43,244 nucleotides of DNA from Deltaproteobacteria bacterium (GCA_020345765.1 CP070770.1:3184037-3227280), one strand, 5' to 3'; positions 17,464 to 26,386 are shown, counted from the first letter of the stretch. Translations and numbers: made by a program. The notes: generated from the letters alone by a model not told the origin.

Positions 17464-17928
17464 ATGCCTAACATCGTTGAGGGGAGCCTGACGGCTCAGG
17501 GTTTAAAATTCGGGATTGTAGTATCTCGCTTCAACCATTTCATTACCGATAAATTGTTGGAAGGGGCTTTGGATGCCCTTTATCGCAACGGGGTTGAAGA
17601 GAAGAATGTCGAGGTATATAAAGTGCCGGGCTCCTTTGAGATCCCGCTGTTAGCTAAAAGGCTGGCAGATGCGGGGAACTATGATGCGCTTATCTGTTTG
17701 GGTGCGATTATCCGGGGAGGGACAATCCATTATGACCACATTGCCGCTGAGGTGACTAAAGGAATAGCGGTTATAAATCTTGAAGGGAAAACCCCTATTT
17801 CTTTAGGTGTAATTACCAGCGAGGATATCGAACAGGCCATTGAGAGAGCAGGGACAAAAATGGGGAACAAGGGATGGGACGCAGCCCTGGCGGCGATAGA
17901 GATGGTAAATCTTTTAAAGAAGGTTTGA
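17464..17928 (+). CDS. ribH: 6,7-dimethyl-8-ribityllumazine synthase
   Basis: This 154-residue protein condenses 5-amino-6-ribitylaminouracil with the four-carbon unit from RibB to make the substrate of RibE. Motifs are VSRFNHFIT near the start, [12 protein letters not shown] in the centre, and the active-site stretch [15 protein letters not shown] with the catalytic His. Length and C-terminal helix fit the icosahedral lumazine synthases. A strong GAAGGAGGG ribosome site lies just before ATG 17464. With ribE and ribBA it completes the late pathway; ribD is not in the window. Confidence 0.97.
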   Translation: MPNIVEGSLTAQGLKFGIVVSRFNHFITDKLLEGALDALYRNGVEEKNVEVYKVPGSFEIPLLAKRLADAGNYDALICLGAIIRGGTIHYDHIAAEVTKGIAVINLEGKTPISLGVITSEDIEQAIERAGTKMGNKGWDAALAAIEMVNLLKKV

Positions 17929-17951
17929 AACTCAAATGGATTTTAAACCCT

Positions 17952-18386
17952 ATGGGTAAGCGTCGCAGATCACGGGAATTAGCTCTCCAAGCCCTTTACC
18001 AGCTCGATGTCAATAAAGAAAACGCGGAAGAGCTTCTACAACTCTTCTGGGAGAATTACTCCCACCAGGAGGAGGTAAAAGCTTTCAGTTCAAGTATTAT
18101 CGAGGGTGCTCGGAGAAATCGGGAAGAGATTGATAAATTGATTAATCATAATTCCGAGAACTGGAGGTTAGAGAGAATGGCGGTAGTGGATAGAAATATC
18201 CTGAGGATGGCGGTATTTGAGCTGCTCTATTGTTCGGATATTCCTTATAAGGTTATCCTCAACGAGGCAATTGAGATGGCTAAAAAATTTGGTACGGAAG
18301 AATCCAGTTCCTTCATTAACGGGATTCTGGATAATATTGCCAAGCAGGCCCGTAAAGGAAACGGACAGCTTGGGAGTGATGTTTGA
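17952..18386 (+). CDS. nusB: Transcription antitermination protein NusB
   Basis: Starting at ATG 17952 gives 144 residues beginning GKRRRSRELALQALYQLD, the canonical NusB N-terminus. The last helices show WRLERMAVVDRNILRMAVFEL and FINGILDNIA, also typical. NusB binds boxA RNA with NusE in rRNA antitermination. An upstream in-frame start inside ribH would be an artefact. ribH-nusB adjacency is widespread in bacteria and supports both calls. The gene ends in a TTGA overlap with the next gene. Confidence 0.96.
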   Translation: MGKRRRSRELALQALYQLDVNKENAEELLQLFWENYSHQEEVKAFSSSIIEGARRNREEIDKLINHNSENWRLERMAVVDRNILRMAVFELLYCSDIPYKVILNEAIEMAKKFGTEESSSFINGILDNIAKQARKGNGQLGSDV

Positions 18387-18949
18387 AGGTAAAACTTTCT
18401 GATCGGGAGATAAAGCGTATTGAATGTGAGGCGGTTATATCTTACTTTTTTACTGATGAAAGACCGTTGCAGGGTGTAACCGGATGGGTAGATCAGCAAT
18501 TGAAGGGTAGTCTCACAAGGTTGTTAAAAAACGGAAAGATCAACGGTCATTTTAAAGAGTTTATTCTGATAGGCTCACAGGATAAGATCAGTTCGCCCCG
18601 GATACTTTTAGTTGGTTTGGGAGACTCTTCCCAATTTTCTTTTAAAAAGTATTCTCAGATCTCGGAGGAGATTCGGAAGGTTATCCTGGGAATGAAAGTA
18701 TTTAGTTTAGCAACACCCCTCCCCGGTCTTCATCTGGCGAATCTGGAACCTTCCCGAGCAGCCGAGATATTTCTTGTCAGTATGGCTAAGAGTTTCGGGG
18801 ATGACCAGGCCTGCCGGGAGTTTAACCTGATATTAATAGAGGAACCCAATAAGATTGATCGAATACTCAATGGCACCCTCCAGGCCCGAGAAAAGCTTAA
18901 AGGAAAGATAGAGTTAGAAGTATTAAGAGATGAGGACGATGAGACATGA
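18383..18949 (+). CDS. Stand-alone M17 leucyl aminopeptidase N-terminal domain protein
   Basis: The 188-residue protein starts at TTG 18383, overlapping the nusB stop by four bases, and ends in an ATGA overlap with cdsA. The pattern CEAVISYFFTDERPLQGVTGWVDQQLKGSL, then ILLVGLGDSSQFS and IRKVILGMKV, resembles the macro-fold N-terminal domain (Peptidase_M17_N) of leucyl aminopeptidases. The metal-binding catalytic domain of ~300 residues is absent: the frame stops after a charged DEDDET end. No broken remainder follows, because cdsA starts at once. In PepA this domain aids hexamer assembly and, in E. coli, DNA binding. The role of the domain alone is not known to me. Confidence 0.75.
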   Translation: MKVKLSDREIKRIECEAVISYFFTDERPLQGVTGWVDQQLKGSLTRLLKNGKINGHFKEFILIGSQDKISSPRILLVGLGDSSQFSFKKYSQISEEIRKVILGMKVFSLATPLPGLHLANLEPSRAAEIFLVSMAKSFGDDQACREFNLILIEEPNKIDRILNGTLQAREKLKGKIELEVLRDEDDET

Positions 18950-19869
18950 CCGAACTGACCAAGAGATTATTGACCGCTCTGGTGGCAGTACCACTGCTGA
19001 TTTGTTTTATCGTCTTAGGTGATCCCGCAGGTAATTTCTGGTTTACGGATATCCGTCATTTTGGACTCCCTTTTTTAGGGTTGATCAATGTGGTTATCTT
19101 CCTGGGACTCTGGGAGTTCTATAAGATTATCGAGGCCCGGGGACTGAAGCCAATGAAAGTTGTCGGAATTATCGGGGGGTTGTTGGTTGGATTTCTTGCC
19201 CATTTCAGCAATGGATATTTAATGACCGTAGTTTTAACGGCGACTATCTTGCTGGTTATGACGATCCAGCTCTCGAAAAAGGATATTTCAACTGCGATTA
19301 CTGGAATTTCAGTAACTATATTTGGGGTTATTTATATTGCCTGGCTGCTGAGTCATATAATCCTGCTCAGAAACTTTGGACAGGAATTGGAAAACGAATA
19401 CCATTATACCGGACAGGTATTAGAGCAGTTCCCGGGCGGCCGTGATATCGGACTTTTTTTTGTCCTCCTGGTGATTGCTTGTACCTTCTTGAATGATACC
19501 GGGGCCTATTTTACCGGGAAGATCTGGGGGAAGAGAAAACTGGTCCCCCGAATCAGCCCGAAAAAGACTTGGGAGGGTGCGATTGGTGGGGTAGTAGTAT
19601 GTACTATTACTGCTGTTGTTATCAGGCTAATTTTTGTCTTCCCGTTCAAAATTGTCTACTGCCTGTTACTGGGATTTTTAATCGGGGTGGTCGCCATTTT
19701 TGGTGACTTGGTAGAATCACTGCTAAAAAGGGATGCCAAAATAGATGATGCCGGGGGACTCCTGCCGGGACACGGAGGGTTTATGGATCGCCTGGACAGT
19801 CTCCTGTTCACAATTCCCCTAACCTATTACTATGTAAAAATTTACTATTATACACAAATGGTAGAATAA
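18946..19869 (+). CDS. cdsA: Phosphatidate cytidylyltransferase
   Basis: The 307-residue membrane enzyme makes CDP-diacylglycerol from phosphatidate and CTP. Several hydrophobic helices are visible (residues ~8-25, 40-55, 65-110, 118-135, 165-180 and 215-245). The CDS signature is near the C-terminus: SLLKRDAKIDDAGGLLPGHG followed by GFMDRLD. It departs from the family pattern at one point: the Lys of K-R-x4-K-D is Asp here. DTGAYFTGKIWGKRKL and ISPKKTWEGAIGG are also classic. Translation is probably coupled to the upstream gene by the ATGA overlap. Confidence 0.95.
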   Translation: MTELTKRLLTALVAVPLLICFIVLGDPAGNFWFTDIRHFGLPFLGLINVVIFLGLWEFYKIIEARGLKPMKVVGIIGGLLVGFLAHFSNGYLMTVVLTATILLVMTIQLSKKDISTAITGISVTIFGVIYIAWLLSHIILLRNFGQELENEYHYTGQVLEQFPGGRDIGLFFVLLVIACTFLNDTGAYFTGKIWGKRKLVPRISPKKTWEGAIGGVVVCTITAVVIRLIFVFPFKIVYCLLLGFLIGVVAIFGDLVESLLKRDAKIDDAGGLLPGHGGFMDRLDSLLFTIPLTYYYVKIYYYTQMVE

Positions 19870-19882
19870 TTGGAGTGCCCAA

Positions 19883-21679
19883 TTGAGTTTAGTTGGAAGC
19901 CTTGAGGATCTAGCGCTTAGTGATATCCTTCAAATTGTGAGCTTGAGTAGAAAATCAGGTGTTCTATCTTTGAGCAGCGGTGAGAAGAAAGGGATGGTGA
20001 TTTTTAAGGCGGGTCAGGTCGTAGGTGCATCATCCAATTCAAGCAGGGATAATATTGGTACAGAAATTGTGAGAAAGGGAATCATTACCTCCGTGCAATT
20101 AAAGAGTATAATGGCGGAGCAAAAGGAAGGAAAGTTCCCGGGTGGGCTAAACACGAACCTGATTGAAAAGTTAGCCCTTGATCCCGAGAAGATAGAGGAA
20201 GTAGCCAAAAATTATATCCAGAAGGTAGTGTACGGCTTCTTCGACTGGGAGGAGGGCAATTTTAATTTCGAGTTAAAGGAACAGGAGGAGATCGAGGGGA
20301 TGGCCTCCGACAGCCTGCAATATACATTGGTAAGCGGATTAAATCCACAGTTTTTAGCAATGGAGGGGACCAGACTGAAGGACGAAAAGGCATGGGCGAA
20401 ACGGGGAGAGGAAGGCACATCAATCGGGGAGGTTGAACAAGATAAATCAATGATAGCAACTGAGAGCCAGCCCCAGAAGCCTGCTGTCGGAATAGTCGAG
20501 AGAGAGTATGAGAGTTGGGAGGAAGAGGAAGAAGAAAGCGAGGTTGTCTCTGCTCCCAAATCTCTGGAGCCGATCATCGTAGTTGTTGATGATGATCCCC
20601 TCACCCTCTCAGAAATTGAGGCTTTTTTGAAGGATAAGGGTTATCAGACCGAGACTGAGGGGAAATCAGCCAAGACCCTTGAGTTAGTGCGGAAGTTGGT
20701 TAGAGAGGGGGGACGTCCTTTAGTGGTGGCTGATCTTATTATGCCCAAGATGGACGGAAGCGGAATGCTTGGGGGAATTGAGATTCTTTCCCGTTTGAAG
20801 TCGGAACTTCCCGAGATACCGGTAATTTTAATAACCGATCATAAAAATGAAGAGGCGGAGCGGAAAGCAAGGGAGCAGGGGGTAGATGCCTATCTGGATA
20901 AGCCGAAAAAATCCAGAATCCGAGAGGATTCAATAGCCTCAACCTTTGCCGAGTTCGAGGGTCAATTGGAGGAAAGTATTAAGAAAATCCTGCAGAAATA
21001 TAAGGTATCAGAAGGGAAGGAAGTCCTTAAGCAGCAAGAAAAAATACTATTTGATATTGGGGATGAGCTGAAAGAGGAAATTGTTGGTTTTGAGGGTATT
21101 ATTAAGGAGGATGAGATCCCGCCAACGCTGATTGTTCCCAGTCCGGGTCTGGCAATGTTGCGCGCGATGATTACCGAGCTGAGTAGGCCTGATATTGGGG
21201 GGGAGATTATGCTTCTGATTCTTCGTTTTGCCAGTGAGCTTATGAACCGAGCAGTAATCTTCCTGGTAAAGAAGGATATTATCTGTGGATTGGGGGGATT
21301 CGGAATCAAACTTAAGGATGAAGATGCGGATAAACGAGTTCGTAGAATGCGGATCCCCACAGGTGAAACCTCGATATTCAAAGAAGTCATAGAGAAAGGG
21401 ACACCGATCACCAAAAAGCTGGAAGGGAACAAATGGGACAGATATATAGTTAAACAAATGGGCGGGGAGGAGCCCGAAGAGGTTTTTATCGCCCCTATTT
21501 TTGCTGCCGGGAAAATTGCCATAATTCTTTACGGTGATAATTTACCGGAAAAAAAGGAAATCGGGGATACGATAAGTTTGGAGATCTTTTTAGCCCAGTC
21601 AGGACTTGCGATGGATCGGGCCCTCCTGGAAAGAAAATTAAAGGATTTAACCGAATTACAGAAAACGAGGGTAGTATGA
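19883..21679 (+). CDS. PATAN (DUF4388) domain protein with central receiver and C-terminal GAF-like region
   Basis: The 598-residue protein starts at TTG 19883, seven bases after GGAG. Residues ~1-130 form a DUF4388/PATAN domain (GSLEDLALSDILQIVS, SGVLSLSSG, IFKAGQVVGA, VVYGFFDWEEGNFNFE). After an acidic linker, residues ~229-345 are a receiver with VVDDDP, phospho-acceptor Asp284 in VVADLIMPKMDG and Lys340. The remaining ~220 residues include a predicted mixed fold resembling GAF domains (MNRAVIFLVKKD...FIAPIFAAGKIAIILYGDN). PATAN proteins often act as adaptors in chemosensory and surface-motility pathways. The gene overlaps the next cheY by four bases and opens the chemosensory module. Confidence 0.85.
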   Translation: MSLVGSLEDLALSDILQIVSLSRKSGVLSLSSGEKKGMVIFKAGQVVGASSNSSRDNIGTEIVRKGIITSVQLKSIMAEQKEGKFPGGLNTNLIEKLALDPEKIEEVAKNYIQKVVYGFFDWEEGNFNFELKEQEEIEGMASDSLQYTLVSGLNPQFLAMEGTRLKDEKAWAKRGEEGTSIGEVEQDKSMIATESQPQKPAVGIVEREYESWEEEEEESEVVSAPKSLEPIIVVVDDDPLTLSEIEAFLKDKGYQTETEGKSAKTLELVRKLVREGGRPLVVADLIMPKMDGSGMLGGIEILSRLKSELPEIPVILITDHKNEEAERKAREQGVDAYLDKPKKSRIREDSIASTFAEFEGQLEESIKKILQKYKVSEGKEVLKQQEKILFDIGDELKEEIVGFEGIIKEDEIPPTLIVPSPGLAMLRAMITELSRPDIGGEIMLLILRFASELMNRAVIFLVKKDIICGLGGFGIKLKDEDADKRVRRMRIPTGETSIFKEVIEKGTPITKKLEGNKWDRYIVKQMGGEEPEEVFIAPIFAAGKIAIILYGDNLPEKKEIGDTISLEIFLAQSGLAMDRALLERKLKDLTELQKTRVV

Positions 21680-22044
21680 CCCGGTATGTTCTTATTGTGG
21701 AAGATTCCCCCGCAATGAGATCATTCATTGCCTCAGCAATTGAGGCTTTGAACGATTTTCAGATAGTCGAGACGAGTAATGGCTTCGAGGCCTTAAAGGT
21801 GCTCCCCCGTTATAAATTCGACCTTATCCTGACCGATATCAATATGCCTGATATCAATGGCTTGGAACTGGTGAGTTTTGTAAAGAAGAGCACCGAATAT
21901 AGCCACATACCTCTTGTTATTATCACTACCGAAGGAAGCGAGAAGGATCAGCAGAAAGGTTTAGCCCTGGGTGCAGATGCGTATCTGGTTAAGCCTTTTA
22001 AAGTGGAAGTTTTACAGAAGGTATTGAAGAGTTATCTTCACTAA
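21676..22044 (+). CDS. cheY: CheY-type single-domain response regulator
   Basis: The 122-residue protein is a lone receiver: VEDSPAMR acidic pocket, phospho-acceptor Asp54 in LTDINMPDINGLEL, ITTEGS at the switch Thr/Ser position and LVKPF with the conserved Lys. There is no output domain, so it presumably carries phosphoryl groups from the neighbouring CheA to a target. It overlaps the PATAN gene by four bases (ATGA), and cheA follows after 56 bases. A closely similar cheY occurs at 34304 at the far end of the module. Confidence 0.95.
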   Translation: MTRYVLIVEDSPAMRSFIASAIEALNDFQIVETSNGFEALKVLPRYKFDLILTDINMPDINGLELVSFVKKSTEYSHIPLVIITTEGSEKDQQKGLALGADAYLVKPFKVEVLQKVLKSYLH

Positions 22045-22100
22045 CAGAGGGTTCATACCTTGTCTGGGTAACCAGAACTAATTACAGGTATTTAGGAAAA

Positions 22101-24131
22101 ATGGCCAAAAAAGAGAGCAAAATTTCTAAAAAGGCCTTACAAGAGTTCCAATCCGAGGCTGAGGAAATCGTAGAGAAGCTTTATCATAATATAGTCGATC
22201 TGGAAGAGTCCTCCAAGAAGGGTAAGGTTGATCCAGATAGCTTGAATGATACCTTTCGGGCGGCTCACTCTCTTAAAGGGGTAGCGGGAATGTTCGGTTT
22301 TTCCCAGATTGAAGCCTTGTCCCATAACCTGGAGAGCATCCTGGATAGTCTCCGTCTGGGAAAGATTCAATTAGAGCCGGAGATTTTTGCGCTGTTAGAC
22401 GAAAGCGTGGGTTTACTAAGTAAGATCATCGGGGCAAGCGGTAAAGAAGGAGCGGAAGAAAAAGACCAGATCGAAGCCCTTATTGGTAAGCTTGATCAGA
22501 GATTTCAGGAGTACAGTTCCAGCGAGAAGGCTTCCCCCTTAGAGGAACTTAAGATTGACGAGAGCATCATTTCGGTGCTTACGGAATACGAAGAGCATCG
22601 GCTCCTGGAGAATATTAGGGAAGGGATTAACATTTTTAGAGTCCGGGCAGGCTTCGATCTCCAGAGCTTTGATCAGGGACTGGCAGAACTGAATCAACTG
22701 CTCAAGCCCTTAGGGGAGATTATTACAACTCTCCCCAGTTCTAGTGGCGTTGCTGACTCCGAGATCAACTTTGATATTATTTTGGGGACCAAGAAAGACA
22801 GGAAGTTTTTAGAAAATACCATAGAATGGAAGAATGTTAGCTTTACCCAGATTGAAACCGGAAAGGTGGAGAAAGAAGAGGAAGCATCCCCGGAAAAACT
22901 GAAACCGGGTGAAGGCTCTGCTGAAGAGGAAGGGCTCAGCTTAAAAAGTATCAGTCAGACCGTAAGGGTGGATATTAACAAGTTGGATAATATTATGAAT
23001 ATTGTCGGCGAGTTACTCTTAAGTAAAGCAGTCATTAGTGAGTTGACCGAAAGACTAAGGATGGAAAAGGGGTTCAGTGGGGTAGCAGTTGATTTCTATA
23101 AAGCCAACAGAGGCTTAGAGCGAAAGCTTAATGAGCTGCAGGAAGGGGTCATGGAGGTACGCATGGTTCCCCTACACCAGATATTCGAAAAACTGTCCCG
23201 GGTAATAAGAAAGCTTACCAAGGACTCGGGAAAAGAAGTAGAATTGGAGATATCCGGAGCAGACACCGAGCTGGATAAGTTGATTGTTGAGGCCCTCGGC
23301 GATCCCTTAATCCATATTATTCGTAACTGTCTGGACCACGGGATAGAAACTCCCGAAGAAAGGAAGCGAAAAGGTAAACCAAAGAAGGGGACAATAAAGA
23401 TTAATGCTTTCCCGAAAGGAAACCATGTGGTAATTGAGGTAGAAGACGATGGTTCCGGAATTGATTTGACAAGGATTAGTGAGGTGGTTGTTGAGAAGGG
23501 ATTAATTGAACCTGGCATTCAACTGGGAAAGGAAGAGCTGCTGGAATTCCTGTTTATGCCAGGATTTAGTACCAAGAAAGAGATAAGTAAGATTTCCGGG
23601 CGAGGGGTGGGACTCGATGTTGTAAAGAGCAATATTAGCTCAATGAGTGGGATGATCCGGATAGAGAGCGAGGAGAATAAAGGAGCAAAAGTCATCCTTA
23701 CTCTCCCAATTACTTTAGCGATTATAAAGGCCCTTATTATTACAACTTGCGGTCGGACCTATGCTATTCCTCTTAACTCTATCCAGGAAAGCTTGATGAT
23801 TACTTCCCAAGAGATCAAGACGGTAGAGGGGCGAGAGGTAATTCAACTGCGCGATCAGACGCTTTCTCTGTTACGCCTGAACCATTTGTTTGCTCTGCCC
23901 GGGGAGTCCCCGTCAGTGGAGCAATATTTCGTAGTGGTAGTTAGTCTGGCGGAGAGAAGGTTGGGTATTTTGGTGGAAGGCTTATTGGGGCAACAGGATG
24001 TCGTAGTAAAAAGTATTGGCGAGCCCCTGGTGGGCGTCCGCGGAATAGGCGGAGCAACTGAGCTGGGTAATAAAACGACGGTCTTAGTTCTGGATGTCGG
24101 GGGACTTATTGAGGAATCAATGAGATTATAA
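22101..24131 (+). CDS. cheA: Chemotaxis histidine kinase CheA
   Basis: The 676-residue kinase has an Hpt domain at ~8-115 with the phosphorylated His56 in FRAAHSLKG. A middle domain at ~150-255 (LTEYEEHRLLENIREG) replaces the classical P2. The dimerisation helices follow at ~285-360 (DINKLDNIMNIVGELL). The ATPase domain at ~365-540 shows N-box RNCLDHGIE, VEDDGSGID and GRGVGLDVV, and a CheW-like domain fills ~543-676. All kinase motifs look intact. It would phosphorylate the CheY proteins and CheB encoded in the same run. The EYEEHRLLENI type of middle domain is familiar from deltaproteobacterial CheA proteins, as far as I recall. 'AGGAAAA' just before ATG 22101 is a weak ribosome site. Confidence 0.96.
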   Translation: MAKKESKISKKALQEFQSEAEEIVEKLYHNIVDLEESSKKGKVDPDSLNDTFRAAHSLKGVAGMFGFSQIEALSHNLESILDSLRLGKIQLEPEIFALLDESVGLLSKIIGASGKEGAEEKDQIEALIGKLDQRFQEYSSSEKASPLEELKIDESIISVLTEYEEHRLLENIREGINIFRVRAGFDLQSFDQGLAELNQLLKPLGEIITTLPSSSGVADSEINFDIILGTKKDRKFLENTIEWKNVSFTQIETGKVEKEEEASPEKLKPGEGSAEEEGLSLKSISQTVRVDINKLDNIMNIVGELLLSKAVISELTERLRMEKGFSGVAVDFYKANRGLERKLNELQEGVMEVRMVPLHQIFEKLSRVIRKLTKDSGKEVELEISGADTELDKLIVEALGDPLIHIIRNCLDHGIETPEERKRKGKPKKGTIKINAFPKGNHVVIEVEDDGSGIDLTRISEVVVEKGLIEPGIQLGKEELLEFLFMPGFSTKKEISKISGRGVGLDVVKSNISSMSGMIRIESEENKGAKVILTLPITLAIIKALIITTCGRTYAIPLNSIQESLMITSQEIKTVEGREVIQLRDQTLSLLRLNHLFALPGESPSVEQYFVVVVSLAERRLGILVEGLLGQQDVVVKSIGEPLVGVRGIGGATELGNKTTVLVLDVGGLIEESMRL

Positions 24132-24181
24132 GGAGGGTTCAAAGTTAACCGGGCAGAGTGAACTCAGAGCTTTTTTAGAAG

Positions 24182-24991
24182 ATGTACGAGAGTTATTACG
24201 GATTTAATTGTCCACCATTCAGTAAAACCCCGGATCCTAAATTCCTCTACAGGAGTAAGGAGCACGCGGAAGCCTTGGAACGCCTTAAATATGCGGTGGA
24301 AGAGAGGGAACTGACAGTCTTGACCGGGGACATTGGGACCGGAAAAACTACTCTTTCACGTGCGCTTATCGACTCCCTTGACGACTCCTATAAAGTCGCT
24401 CTGATAATCAATCCCCGCCTTACCCCCGCCCAGCTCTTGAGGGTAATTGCCAGAAGGCTCGGGGTAGAATCACCGAGCTATTGGAAGAACGAGCTCCTTG
24501 ATCAGATCAACCAATTTCTTTATCAGCTTTATGAACAGGGAGGAACAGCGGTAATAATCTTCGATGAAGCCCAACTGATTCCCAGTAAAGGGACTTTTGA
24601 GGAGATCCGCCTGCTCAGCAACTTTCAACTGGACGATAAGAATCTACTGAGCTTAATTCTGATCGGTCAAACCGGGCTCAGAAAGAGACTACGACATCGG
24701 ACTTATACTGCTCTCCGCCAGAGAATAGGGATCCAGTTCCATCTGGGCCCTTTGAGTATTAAAGAGGCAAAGGAATATATTAATTTCAGGCTGAAGGTTG
24801 CGGGAAGGGACGGCGCTCTCTTTAGCGAGGGAGCTTTAGAAATGATCTATAAGTATTCGCAGGGCCTGCCTCGAAGTATTAACAATATTGCTTCTAATGC
24901 CCTCTTGGAAGGTTATGGACTGGAGGCGGAGCAGATTGATGAGAGAATCATTGATGATGTGGTGAGAGAACTGGAGCTCGCTTTGCAGTAA
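24182..24991 (+). CDS. ExeA/GspA-type AAA ATPase in the chemosensory operon
   Basis: The 269-residue ATPase opens with YYGFNCPPFSKTPDPKFLY, the standard start of ExeA-family ATPases. Walker A is GDIGTGKTT (residues 49-57), Walker B is VIIFDEAQLIP, and the arginine-rich ALRQRIGIQFHL sensor region and GLPRSINNIASNAL C-terminal lid follow. ExeA helps assemble type II secretin complexes through a peptidoglycan-binding extension, but that extension is missing here; the protein ends after the AAA lid. Its place between cheA and cheW is unusual and hints that the pathway acts on an envelope machine such as pili or secretion. That link is inference. Confidence 0.88.
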   Translation: MYESYYGFNCPPFSKTPDPKFLYRSKEHAEALERLKYAVEERELTVLTGDIGTGKTTLSRALIDSLDDSYKVALIINPRLTPAQLLRVIARRLGVESPSYWKNELLDQINQFLYQLYEQGGTAVIIFDEAQLIPSKGTFEEIRLLSNFQLDDKNLLSLILIGQTGLRKRLRHRTYTALRQRIGIQFHLGPLSIKEAKEYINFRLKVAGRDGALFSEGALEMIYKYSQGLPRSINNIASNALLEGYGLEAEQIDERIIDDVVRELELALQ

Positions 24992-25060
24992 TATAATCCG
25001 TTAAGAATTAACAGTTGACGGTATAAGGAAACCAAAAGGCCGGTAAAATAAGGAAATTCA

Positions 25061-25786
25061 GTGGATCTCGTAAAGATCAGAAAGAAGATCCAAGAAGAGA
25101 AAAAAGGGGAGAGAAAAAAGCGGCGCCCTAAGGCAAGGACAGCCAAAGCGAGGGAAACGGAAGAGGTTAGATTAGATGAAAGGGAGTGGACGGGAGCTGA
25201 AAGCCAAGAAGGCGAATTACTAACTGAAGAGTCACCGGATATAGAGATTGCCGGGGAGGATTTTCCGGAGTTAACGGGTGAGGAGCTTTTTGGGCAAGCC
25301 GTAGGCGACGAAGAGGAGATAGAGGAGCCTCTGGAGATACTTTGTTTCATGCTGGCTAATGAAGAGTATGCCGTGGATATTATGGAGATCAAGGAAGTGA
25401 TCAAAGTACCGGAGATTACCGAAGTTCCCCGAGTCCCCGAGTTTGTTTTAGGTATTATCTCCTTACGGGGCACAATAATCCCGGTATTTGACCTACGAAA
25501 ACGTTTGGGCCTTAAGACTAAAGAGATGAGCAGGGCCACCAAGATCATCATTGCTTCGGATAACGGTAAAAACTTGGGCATGGTTGTTGATAAGGTGACT
25601 CAGGTTGCCAGGATCTCCGGCAAGAAATTAGAGCCTCCGCCTCCGGTGATCGGGGGGGTAGAGGCCGAGTATATTCAAGGTTTGGGCAGGTTCCGGGAGC
25701 GTCTTTTAATACTCTTGAACCTACAAAAGGTCTTAGGCTTTGAGGTAAATATACTGCAGTTACAGAAAAATGAATCCAATAGATAA
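25061..25786 (+). CDS. cheW: CheW-like coupling protein with long charged N-terminus
   Basis: The 241-residue protein starts at GTG 25061 behind AGGA. Residues 1-~95 are highly charged and low in complexity (KKIQEEKKGERKKRR, then an acidic stretch). The CheW domain spans ~97-235: EILCFMLANEEYAVDIMEIKE, VPEFVLGIISLRGTIIPVFDLR and GMVVDKVTQVARI. CheW bridges MCPs and CheA. The basic-then-acidic extension is not part of normal CheW and might tether other partners. It overlaps the second cheW by 17 bases, so both are probably made from the same message and may give the array two coupling subunits. Confidence 0.92.
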   Translation: MDLVKIRKKIQEEKKGERKKRRPKARTAKARETEEVRLDEREWTGAESQEGELLTEESPDIEIAGEDFPELTGEELFGQAVGDEEEIEEPLEILCFMLANEEYAVDIMEIKEVIKVPEITEVPRVPEFVLGIISLRGTIIPVFDLRKRLGLKTKEMSRATKIIIASDNGKNLGMVVDKVTQVARISGKKLEPPPPVIGGVEAEYIQGLGRFRERLLILLNLQKVLGFEVNILQLQKNESNR

Positions 25787-26327
25787 AAAAGAAACCTCGG
25801 AAGAACAGATTCAACTTGCTTGCTTTAAGGTAGGGGACGAGAAATATGCTCTGGATATTTTAAAGATCAGAGAGATAACCCGAAGTCAGGCCATCACTAA
25901 AATACCCAAGGCCCCGGAGTTCATCGAAGGGGTAATAAATATCAGAGGGGCTTTTATTCCAGTGGTAGATATGAGGAAGAGATTTGGCTTTCCTCCCCAG
26001 AAAACTGACCGTAATACCCGGGTTATTATTGCCGCTATTGCAGGTAGAATTATCGGGATTCAAGTGGATGAAGCAAAAGAGGTTGTCTGGGTCTCTCGGA
26101 AGGACATAAAGCCCCCGCCAAAAATTCTAAAAGGAAGTGCGTCAGATTATCTGGAGGGGATCTGTCAAATTGGTGATGAAATATTAATGTTCCTGGATTT
26201 TGAGCAGATTCTGAGTACGAAAGAGAAGATAAGATTGGATGAAGTTAAAAAAGCAGTTAACGAGTTGAAGGCCAAGCCGAAAAAGAAAAGCAAGAAAACT
26301 TCCGGAAAAAAGAAAGACTTTTCCTGA
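25770..26327 (+). CDS. cheW: CheW coupling protein, second copy
   Basis: The 185-residue CheW has QLACFKVGDEKYALDILKIRE, APEFIEGVINIRGAFIPVVDMR and GIQVDEAKEVVWVSR, and adds a Lys-rich C-terminal tail of ~25 residues (KAKPKKKSKKTSGKKK). The start ATG 25770 lies inside the end of the previous cheW. Its stop codon TGA (26325-26327) sits within the left arm of the hairpin at 26322-26353. The two CheW proteins differ enough to be old duplicates rather than a recent copy. Confidence 0.95.
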   Translation: MNPIDKKETSEEQIQLACFKVGDEKYALDILKIREITRSQAITKIPKAPEFIEGVINIRGAFIPVVDMRKRFGFPPQKTDRNTRVIIAAIAGRIIGIQVDEAKEVVWVSRKDIKPPPKILKGSASDYLEGICQIGDEILMFLDFEQILSTKEKIRLDEVKKAVNELKAKPKKKSKKTSGKKKDFS

Positions 26328-26353
26328 GCCCCGATGCCCATCGTGGCTCAGGA
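26322..26353. repeat. REP-like palindrome overlapping the cheW stop codon
   Basis: TCCTGAGCC (26322-26330) and GGCTCAGGA (26345-26353) are perfect 9-base arms. Inside, CGAT and ATCG add four more pairs after one mismatch, closing on GCCC. A CCTGTCGAAG follows at 26358-26367. The arms together with this tail resemble intergenic palindromes carrying TGTCGAAG and GGCTCAGG that I recall from many bacterial and metagenomic sequences. No U-run follows, so a simple terminator is unlikely. Confidence 0.7.
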
Positions 26354-26386
26354 TAGGCCTGTCGAAGTAATAGGAGGAATCGGAAG

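Noticed and set aside
20962..21522. Long opposite-strand reading frame inside the PATAN gene
   Set aside because: It is rich in Ser/Ile/Pro, typical of an antisense shadow, with no motif or ribosome site, and lies under a well-supported gene.
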